A stretch of 64,000 nt of DNA from Cohnella hashimotonis (GTDB lineage: Bacteria > Bacillota > Bacilli > Paenibacillales > Paenibacillaceae): the NCBI RefSeq assembly GCF_030014955.1, contig NZ_JAGRPV010000001.1:8519501-8583500 (forward strand), in the 5' to 3' direction. Below the pieces are notes generated by a model, which ran no database searches, was not told the origin of the DNA, and saw only the letters and a list, made by a program, of their open reading frames with translations. Each line of letters begins with the position of its first letter. The stretch's first letter is position 1. This document shows, piece by piece, positions 55,789 through 62,086 of the stretch. A program made the translations under genes and the position numbers.

Positions 55789-56483
55789 ATGTCGCCCAAC
55801 GCGGTAGAACGAAAGCGGTCACGTCTACAATTCTGAAGGATAAATTCAGCTGGTACCTGCTGCCCTGGATCATCGCAGGCTCAAGCTTCGCCGTCAACCT
55901 GATCGTAAGCATCTTTGCCAAGGATGTCATTACGACAGGCGGCGTAGCGTCGCTATACATCTATATACTCACGGCCGGCATCATGTCGGTATCTAACACG
56001 CTGCCCTTCATGATCGGCTTCAGTGTCCGCAGGTCAGACTACTTCTGGGGCACGGGAGGCGCGATCGGCTTGGTGGGCGCGATCTGCGCGGCCGGCCTGA
56101 CCTTCCTGTCGTACGTCGAGAGCGAGTGGATCGACGGGTGGGGAGTCGGACTCTACTTCTTCCATCTGCCCTATTATAGCGAAGGCGCCGCGCCTGTTCA
56201 GTTCCTGAACTACTTCCTGGTCATCGTGTTCCTGTTCTATCTCGGCTTCGCGATCGCCTGTCTCGCGAAGCGCTTCGGCAAGAACGGCATGTTCCTCTTC
56301 TCCATCGCCGTGCTCGCGGTCGGCACCGTCTTGAGCTACGTCATGACCGAACGCGGGTGGTGGATCGACTTCGGCCATTGGCTGGCGGGCCGCACGATGC
56401 TCGAGCTCGCCGGCGGCACCGCGCCGCTGACGCTTCTGTTCATGGCGATCTCCTACGCTCTGCTGCGCCGCACATCCGTCTGA
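55785..56483 (+). CDS. ABC transporter permease of the GntR-linked module
   Basis: 232 residues with about six hydrophobic segments (residues 23-45, 55-80, 85-107, 140-160, 173-190 and 205-228). No catalytic motifs are present. It is the last gene of the regulator/ATPase/permease operon and converges with the DUF1284 gene at a distance of 5 bp. Function is assigned from topology and context. Confidence 0.85.
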   Translation: MNVAQRGRTKAVTSTILKDKFSWYLLPWIIAGSSFAVNLIVSIFAKDVITTGGVASLYIYILTAGIMSVSNTLPFMIGFSVRRSDYFWGTGGAIGLVGAICAAGLTFLSYVESEWIDGWGVGLYFFHLPYYSEGAAPVQFLNYFLVIVFLFYLGFAIACLAKRFGKNGMFLFSIAVLAVGTVLSYVMTERGWWIDFGHWLAGRTMLELAGGTAPLTLLFMAISYALLRRTSV

Positions 56484-56488
56484 GGCTG

Positions 56489-56914
56489 TCAGGCGGGAGG
56501 CAGCTCCCGCAGACTGGGCGACAAATGAATATGCGTCACACCTTCCCGGCACAGCCCATACGGCTCCCATCTGCAATCGCTGCAGAGGGAGCCGATGTCG
56601 TTCGGCCGCACCCGTTCGGCGACGGCAGCCACGACATCCGCCCATGCGCGCCGCTCCCCTACGGATATACCGAGCTGCCGCGCGATCTCCTCGTCCTTGC
56701 GGTACACGCTCGCATTCTCGCAATGCGGCTCCTGGTCCTCGGGAAACGCGGCGCAGATGTCGTCGGGCCCGAGGATCAGCTCGATTTCCGTTCCGGGCTC
56801 CGTCCGGAGCCGTTCGTATACGCGCGTCATATTCGTGCAGAACCCCTCCGAGTACCCTTTTCCCCGGTAACCCAGCAGGCAGAGCAGATGATGCCCGCGC
56901 AGCTTGATCGTCAT
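56489..56914 (-). CDS. DUF1284 protein
   Basis: 141 residues, beginning IKLRGHHLLCLLGYRGKGYS, the DUF1284 signature. Conserved cysteines occur in HHLLC, EPHC and the C-terminal CSDCRWEPYGLCREG, an arrangement that suggests metal or iron-sulfur binding. No biochemical role is established for the family as far as I know. It is monocistronic, with little space between it and the convergent permease gene. Confidence 0.85.
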   Translation of the reverse strand: MTIKLRGHHLLCLLGYRGKGYSEGFCTNMTRVYERLRTEPGTEIELILGPDDICAAFPEDQEPHCENASVYRKDEEIARQLGISVGERRAWADVVAAVAERVRPNDIGSLCSDCRWEPYGLCREGVTHIHLSPSLRELPPA

Positions 56915-57004
56915 CCGTCACCATTCCTTACGGTTTATTTGTTAACCTAAATTATATCATGTGGTTAACAATTGTGCATTTAAGCCGAGAGGGAGACGGC
57001 CGAG

Positions 57005-57482
57005 CGCTTTCCCTCGACAGTAGATTGAGCCGCCGAAGGTCCGCAGTCCGCCAAGTGCTTTCCCTCGACAGTAGATTGAGCCGCCGAAGGTCCGCAGTCC
57101 GCCAAGTGCTTTCCCTCGACAGTAGATTGAGCCGCAACAGGTCGGGGGTTCGCCATGTGCTTTTCCTCGACAGTAGATTGAGCCGCCGAAGATCCGCAGT
57201 CCGCCCAGTGCTTTCCCTCGACAGTAGATTGAGCCGCCGAAGGTCTGCTGTCCGCCAGGTGCTTTCCCTCGACAGTAGATTGAGCCGCCGAAGGTCCGCA
57301 GTCCGCCCAGTGCTTTCCCTCGACAGTAGATTGAGCCGCTGATGGTCTGCTGTCCGCCAGGTGCTTTCCCTCGACAGTAGATTGAGCCGCTGAAGGCCTG
57401 CTGTCCGCCAAGTGCTTTCCCTCGACAGTAGATTGAGCCGCCGAAGGTCTGCTGTCCGCCAGGTGCTTTCCCTCGACAGTAA
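57005..57482. repeat. 51-bp tandem repeat array, about 9.4 copies
   Basis: Each unit has a nearly invariant 30-bp part (GTGCTTTCCCTCGACAG followed by TAGATTGAGCCGC) and a 21-bp part that varies mildly around CGAAGGTCCGCAGTCCGCCA. The unit length is a multiple of three, so long open frames run through on both strands, but none has a convincing ribosome site. Units 3 and 4 are most divergent; the final unit breaks off after GACAGTA. Variable parts are related to each other, so it is not a CRISPR. Confidence 0.93.
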
Positions 57483-57507
57483 GTCAACAGCCCCTGACCA
57501 TAATTAA

Positions 57508-57574
57508 CTAGTCAATTTACTTTACTAATACACCCTTCGTGTGCTATTCTGAATTAGTCAATTAAATTGACTAA
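57508..57574 (+). promoter_or_regulatory. Two palindromic operators overlapping the SnoaL-like gene promoter
   Basis: The downstream site (57554-57574) has 10-bp arms TTAGTCAATT and AATTGACTAA around a single A, a perfect dyad. The upstream site (57508-57528) matches it at 17 of 21 positions. The likely promoter is TTTACT (57521-57526) and TATTCT (57545-57550), so one site covers the -35 and the other lies just past the -10. The MarR-family protein at 58627 is a candidate regulator. Confidence 0.75.
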
Positions 57575-57595
57575 ATGTGAAGGGAGAGCAATATT

Positions 57596-58096
57596 ATGAA
57601 GCATCAACCTCAATCTTCAAATTTTTCAGGCGAAGGTGCAGTCCCCCAAAAAGTCCCGACAACCGCGGAGGTGGCGCTAGACTTCATCGAGCGATTCTGG
57701 AACGGCGGAGATTCAGACTGCGTCGCACTGCTTCTTGCGGATGATTACGTCGATCACGCCTACGAGCCGGGTAATGCGGACGGGCTGCTCGCGATGGCGG
57801 AAAGGCTGCGAACGGCGTTTCCCGATCAGCGGTCGACGGTGGAGTGCGCAACGACGGAGGGGGATCGCGTGGTCGTCCGCCTTCGGATGAGAGGGACCCA
57901 TCTGGGCACGTTTAGAGGAAAAGTGGCCACAGGATTGCCCATCGACGCCCGGCTGTATCGGGAATACCGCGTCGCAAACGGCCGGATCGCCGAGCATTGG
58001 GCGCTGTTCGACACCGCCTCGCTGCTGCGCCAGATCGGCGCGGAGCTTAACGAGCAGCCTGCCTGCCGCGTGAATGGAGCGCGTGAACTCGAATAG
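57596..58096 (+). CDS. SnoaL-like (ester cyclase) family protein
   Basis: 166 residues with a SnoaL/NTF2-like fold: ALDFIERFWNGGDSDCVALL, DDYVDHAYEPGN and a C-terminal YREYRVANGRIAEHWALFD are typical of SnoaL-like proteins. The family includes polyketide cyclases and many small hydrolase- or isomerase-like proteins, so function is open. GAAGGGAGA precedes the ATG. Expression is probably controlled through the operators just upstream. Confidence 0.88.
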   Translation: MKHQPQSSNFSGEGAVPQKVPTTAEVALDFIERFWNGGDSDCVALLLADDYVDHAYEPGNADGLLAMAERLRTAFPDQRSTVECATTEGDRVVVRLRMRGTHLGTFRGKVATGLPIDARLYREYRVANGRIAEHWALFDTASLLRQIGAELNEQPACRVNGARELE

Positions 58097-58626
58097 CAAG
58101 GGTAGCGCAAAGAGCGGGAAGCTGGTTACTTGGTAAAAGGAGCGCCGATCGTGCAGAGGGGAGGACGGAGGACGGAGGATGGAGGTTGGAGGATGGAGGG
58201 GGCCGGCTTCCGGACACAGCGTCCGTTATTTGCTCTGCAGCGCCGGGCGAGCCACTGTTGGCGGACAGGAGATTCGTTATCGGTTGACGAATAGGGCGAT
58301 AGACCGTCCAAACGCGGTCATAACGGATCTGTGGTCCGAAAGAGCCCCCAAAATCGCACATTCTCGCCGAATAACAAATCGAGTGTCCGCAATACCGCCA
58401 TGAACGCGCCATGTCACGCCGTTCTGCGCCGCACTACGCCAAATTACGCCGCACCGCTCAACTGCACGCACTACGCCGTACAACTCGCGACGCAACTCTG
58501 CCTTTTACATCCATGCCATGCGCTATGACTTCAACCCCTCCGCGTATCGAACGCGCCCGCCGCTTGCCGCCACTTGTGATACAATGAACAGCGACAAGCA
58601 GGACAAGAGACGGGGAGGGAAACGCC
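58097..58626. other. 530-bp intergenic region without a convincing gene
   Basis: Short open frames here lack ribosome sites. A purine-rich stretch at about 58155-58200 consists of repeated GGAGGAC/GGAGGAT units and might form a G-quadruplex or triplex. Fragments resembling the AGCGGAC repeats occur near 58325-58345, and ACGCC/CGCCG short repeats near 58410-58470. Confidence 0.6.
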
Positions 58627-59094
58627 ATGGCCGAAGCGGGCGCCTGGGGTTACGAATTGACATTTTTGTTTGCGACCGCCTTCCGCGCGGCTGTAGACGA
58701 GCTTCACCGCGAGCTCGCTGCGCAGGGCTTCGACGACGTGCGTCCGTCGCACGGCTACGCGTTTCAGAAGCTCTCGTTCGGCGGAGCGACGGGCATCGAG
58801 CTGGCCGAGCACCTGGACATTACGAAGCAGGCCGCCACGCAGATGATCGATTACCTCGAAGGGCGCGGCTATGTCGAGCGCCGTCCGCATCCGAGCGACG
58901 GCCGCGGCAAGCTTGTCGTGCTCGCCGAGCGAGGATGGGCCTGCATCCGGGCGACCGAAGCGCAGTTCGGCGCCATGGAGAAACGATGGCGCGAGCGGTT
59001 AGGGGAGCGAGAGGCCGAGCAGTTGACGAAGAGCATGCGCGACATTGTTGGATCCTTTGGAGAAGGGACCGCCAAGCTCAGGCCGGTCTGGTGA
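58627..59094 (+). CDS. MarR-family transcriptional regulator
   Basis: 155 residues with the MarR winged helix: GATGIELAEHLDITKQAATQ forms the helix-turn-helix and RRPHPSDGRGKLVVLAERG the wing. Flanking helices would form the dimer interface. GGGGAGGG precedes the ATG. It lies upstream of a GPH sugar transporter and a deacetylase, 216 bp away, and downstream of the SnoaL-like gene with the paired operators. Either is a plausible target; the ligand is unknown. Confidence 0.92.
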   Translation: MAEAGAWGYELTFLFATAFRAAVDELHRELAAQGFDDVRPSHGYAFQKLSFGGATGIELAEHLDITKQAATQMIDYLEGRGYVERRPHPSDGRGKLVVLAERGWACIRATEAQFGAMEKRWRERLGEREAEQLTKSMRDIVGSFGEGTAKLRPVW

Positions 59095-59310
59095 TTTTGT
59101 CCGCATCCGTTCTGATCATTCCGCCTCGAATGCCGTTCGGGCAACTCCGTCCGCATATGAAGTCTCCGCGCATTCCGGCCATTTGCAGGATTGGAGGAAA
59201 TTACCGTCCGTTTGTAGAATGGTGTAGATGAACGGCGTGACGCGCCGAAGTCGCCGACCGGCGTCTTCCCGCGGGCAGGCCGCGAATCTACATGCGACGG
59301 GAGAATGCCC

Positions 59311-60618
59311 ATGAGCAGGAAGTTCCTGAACTCTCCGACGGCTTATGCGCTCGGGATGTTCGCGATGATGGTGCCCAGCCAGGCTTTCAGTTCGTTTTAC
59401 ACGTATTTTTACGTCGAAAAGCTGGGGCTGGCCGTCGGGCTCGCGACGCTCGCGCGGACGATCTACCTCATCTGGGACGCCGTCAACCAGCCGATGGCGG
59501 GCTATTTGTCCGATCGTACGCGCTCGCGGCACGGTCGCCGCAGGCCGTGGATTTTCGCAGCGATCCCGCTGTTCATGCTGGCCTTCGTCATGGTGTTCGC
59601 CGTCCCGCCGCATCTTCATGATAGCGCTTTATTTACCTGGTTCTTAATCGCGCTCATCCTCTTTGAGGCGGTAGCGACGATCCTGTGGGTGAACTACGGC
59701 GCGCTGTTCCCCGAACTTTTCACAGGCAACAGCCTGCGGGCCAAGGCTTCTGCCGTCCAGCAGGCTTATCAAATCATTGCCGTTCTCATCGGCACGGCGC
59801 TGACGCCGGTCCTCTACAAGGCGCTCGGCTTCGGCACGATGTCCGTCGTATACGCAGCCATATTCGGCATCTTCATGACGCTCTTCGTCCTGAATGTCCG
59901 GGAGAACGAGACGTTCGCCAAGGAAGAGCCGCTGCCGCTCGTCCAGGCGTTCCGCGAGACCTTGAAGAACAAGGAGCTCTGGTTGTTTTACGTGGCCTGC
60001 TCTTTCGCCCAGACGGTGAACGGCCTCGTCAGCTCGATGATTCCGTTTTACGCCAAGTACGCCCTCGGCGTCGAGGAAGGCGATGTCACGCTGCTGATGG
60101 CATCCGTCTTCGTGTCGGTTATTCCGCTCGTCGCGGTTTGGTTTTATATCGTGAAAAAGCTCGGCGGCTACCGCAGCTGGCGCTTTTCCTTTATCGTCTA
60201 CGGGTTGTCCGTTATCCCGCTCTGGTTCGCCGACAATCTCGGGACCGGCATTGCGGCGGGCATCTGCTTCGGCTTCGGACTGGCCGGATTTCTCGTCTCC
60301 CCGGCGCTCCTAAGCAGCGAGATCATCGACAGGGACGCTTTGCGGACCGGCCGCCGCAGGGAAGGGATGTACACGGCGGTCGGCGGCTTTCTCACGCGTT
60401 CCAGCGGCCTGATCTCGGCGCTCGCCTTTTTCGTCGTCGGACAGGCATTCGGCTACGTGAGCGGCGACGAGCCGGGACCGCATCCGGCGCAGACGTTCCG
60501 TTATTTGATCTGTATCGTACCGCTCTCCCTGCTCGTTGTCTCTTTCGTCATCTCCCTGTTCCTGAAGCCGCAGCCCGTTCGCTCGACCCCGCATGTGCAA
60601 GGAGGAATCGACGTCTGA
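59311..60618 (+). CDS. GPH-family (MelB-like) sugar:cation symporter
   Basis: 435 residues with about twelve predicted membrane segments. The family signature appears as TIYLIWDAVNQPMAGYLSDR followed by TRSRHGRRRPWI. GPH proteins import glycosides, pentosides and hexuronides with H+ or Na+. ATG at 59311, seven bases after GGGAG, is preferred to the ATG at 59305. The deacetylase gene overlaps its stop codon by one base, so the imported sugar is probably an acetylated (for example N-acetylated) glycoside. Confidence 0.9.
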   Translation: MSRKFLNSPTAYALGMFAMMVPSQAFSSFYTYFYVEKLGLAVGLATLARTIYLIWDAVNQPMAGYLSDRTRSRHGRRRPWIFAAIPLFMLAFVMVFAVPPHLHDSALFTWFLIALILFEAVATILWVNYGALFPELFTGNSLRAKASAVQQAYQIIAVLIGTALTPVLYKALGFGTMSVVYAAIFGIFMTLFVLNVRENETFAKEEPLPLVQAFRETLKNKELWLFYVACSFAQTVNGLVSSMIPFYAKYALGVEEGDVTLLMASVFVSVIPLVAVWFYIVKKLGGYRSWRFSFIVYGLSVIPLWFADNLGTGIAAGICFGFGLAGFLVSPALLSSEIIDRDALRTGRRREGMYTAVGGFLTRSSGLISALAFFVVGQAFGYVSGDEPGPHPAQTFRYLICIVPLSLLVVSFVISLFLKPQPVRSTPHVQGGIDV

Positions 60619-61526
60619 TGGCTAAACTGCTTATTCTGAATTGCGACGATTTTGGCCAGAGCGCGCCCGCCAACGAAGCGATCATGCATTTGCTCGAGGA
60701 ACGCCGAGTTTCCTCCGCCACGATCATGGCGCCCGCTCAGGGCTTCGACCAGGCCGCGGACTGGTGCAGGCGCCACCCCGAAGCGCACATCGGCCTGCAC
60801 CTGACCTTTACGAGCGAATACGACGCCGTTCGCTTCGGGAGCCTAACGGGCCGTTCGTCGCTGCACGATGCCGACGGTTATATGTATAAGACCGTCGAGG
60901 CGTTTGAACGGGGATCCGCCAAGGCCGACGTCATCGCCGAGATGAAGGCGCAGTTCGACGCTGTCGCGCGGGCCGGCATCGCCGTGACGCACGCCGACAA
61001 TCATATGGGCAGCTTGTATGGCGTCGCCACCGGTCGCAGCTACCTGCCGCAAGTCTTCTGGCAGTGCTCGCGCAGGGGGATGCCATTTCGGCTGTTTCGG
61101 CATATCGACCCTGCCGAAGCGATAACGGCGAACGCGCCGGGCGTAGAGGCGACCCTGGCCAAAGCCGTGGCATTGTGCGACACGCTCGGCGTGGCGGTGC
61201 CGGACTACCTGCTGAGTCATCCCTACGAGATCGAGCCGGGGGAAACGTACGAAGCGTTTAAGGAGATGCTGATCGCCAAGCTGTTTACGCTGCCGGAAGG
61301 TGTCGTCGAGACGTTTATCCACCCCGCGGTCCCGGATGCGGATCTTGGCGCGCGGATTCCCCATTGGGAGAAAAGGGTGTGGGAGTACAGGCTCATGCTG
61401 GATCCAGACTTCACGGCGGCGATGAAGGATGCCGGCGTGCAGCTGACGGACTACAGGTATGTGGGGGAAAAGCTGCGGCGGCCTCGGCTTCGCTCGGGGC
61501 TAAGATTGGCCAAGCTGCTGTTCTGA
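60618..61526 (+). CDS. ChbG/YdjC-family carbohydrate deacetylase
   Basis: 302 residues. The metal-binding features of the family are visible: ILNCDDFGQS with the Asp pair, HIGLHLTFTSEYD, VTHADNHMG and FIHPA. Members remove N-acetyl groups from oligosaccharides such as chitobiose. The ATG overlaps the transporter's TGA (TGATG), with AAGGAGG about ten bases upstream. The frame continues open through the transporter gene, but the ribosome site and homology fix this start. Cytoplasmic. Confidence 0.93.
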   Translation: MAKLLILNCDDFGQSAPANEAIMHLLEERRVSSATIMAPAQGFDQAADWCRRHPEAHIGLHLTFTSEYDAVRFGSLTGRSSLHDADGYMYKTVEAFERGSAKADVIAEMKAQFDAVARAGIAVTHADNHMGSLYGVATGRSYLPQVFWQCSRRGMPFRLFRHIDPAEAITANAPGVEATLAKAVALCDTLGVAVPDYLLSHPYEIEPGETYEAFKEMLIAKLFTLPEGVVETFIHPAVPDADLGARIPHWEKRVWEYRLMLDPDFTAAMKDAGVQLTDYRYVGEKLRRPRLRSGLRLAKLLF

Positions 61527-61537
61527 TCGAACATAAG

Positions 61538-61567
61538 GCGCCGCCGAACGGAATTCGTTCGCGGCGC
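61538..61567. terminator. Terminator between the deacetylase and small convergent genes
   Basis: GCGCCGCCGAACG and CGTTCGCGGCGC form a stem with one bulge and a GAATT loop. Tails are T-containing on the plus side (ATCTTTATTT) and weaker on the minus side. Confidence 0.7.
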
Positions 61568-61576
61568 ATCTTTATT

Positions 61577-61708
61577 TCACTTATTCGTGCTGTGCTGTCT
61601 CGAGGACACCTTCTGCCCCTGGGTGCCTTGACCTTGATGCGCCTTGTTGCGCTTATCTTTGCGCTGGCGATCCTGGACTTGCTCTACGAATTCATGCGTG
61701 TCGCTCAA
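61577..61708 (-). CDS. Small basic hydrophilic protein (43 aa), possibly DUF4023-like
   Basis: A TTG start follows AAAGGAG at seven-base spacing. The product of 43 residues begins with SDTHEFVEQVQDRQRKDK and is rich in Gln, Lys and Arg, with Gly-Gln pairs in its middle part. It resembles short Bacillus/Paenibacillus proteins of the DUF4023 type in the THEFVE opening, but I cannot confirm the family. It lies 72 bp after another small gene on the same strand. Confidence 0.6.
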   Translation of the reverse strand: MSDTHEFVEQVQDRQRKDKRNKAHQGQGTQGQKVSSRQHSTNK

Positions 61709-61780
61709 TGTAAGGCTCCTTTCTCTTTTTGGTTATCTGCGCTTCCTCGCGCGAGCTGCCGGCCTTCCAGCTCCAAAACT

Positions 61781-61951
61781 TCAGTGGTCGTTATCGCGGC
61801 TGTCGCCTTCGTCGCTCGTCAGGCAGTTCTGATCGGCGGCCTGACGAAATTCTTCGTCGTTGCGGGAGCCGAGCTTGTCCCCGAATTGATCCAGTCTGCC
61901 GGGATGCCCCGCAGGCCCATCGTTGTCGGGCTTGTTGTTGCGTCCGGTCAT
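61781..61951 (-). CDS. Small acidic hydrophilic protein (56 aa), unknown
   Basis: The ATG at 61951 is preceded by AAAGGAGGT, a near-perfect ribosome site, with eight bases of spacing. The product opens MTGRNNKPDNDGPAGHPGRL and ends in DEGDSRDNDH; it has many Asp/Asn/Gly residues and a single Cys (residue 43), and no signal or membrane segment. I do not recognise the family. The composition recalls small spore or stress proteins but that is only an impression. Confidence 0.65.
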   Translation of the reverse strand: MTGRNNKPDNDGPAGHPGRLDQFGDKLGSRNDEEFRQAADQNCLTSDEGDSRDNDH

Positions 61952-62040
61952 CCTGTCCACCTCCTTTGACGCCGAGTGTCTGACGTGGATAGCTTCCCGA
62001 TGTCCTGGCGAGAATATGCGATCGGGAGCGCGATATCGGC

Positions 62041-62070
62041 AAAAAAACCGGTCCTGCGGGCAGGACCGGT
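62041..62070 (-). terminator. Intrinsic terminator after the SLH protein
   Basis: ACCGGTCCTG (62047-62056) and CAGGACCGGT (62061-62070) form a perfect 10-bp stem with a GCGG-type loop. On the minus strand seven U follow (62047-62041). It lies 17 bp past the stop codon. Confidence 0.93.
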
Positions 62071-62086
62071 CTGCGAAAAAAATCGA

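Noticed and set aside
57005..57482. CRISPR array (30-bp constant plus 21-bp variable pattern)
   Set aside because: The variable parts are clearly related to one another, and no cas genes are nearby; this is a tandem repeat.
56957..57487. A 176-codon open frame on the minus strand across the 51-bp array
   Set aside because: It exists because the unit is a multiple of three without stops; no ribosome site or homology supports it.
59685..60617. Long N-terminal extension of the YdjC deacetylase
   Set aside because: The extension is an out-of-frame reading of the GPH transporter gene; a ribosome site and conserved N-terminus fix the start at 60618.
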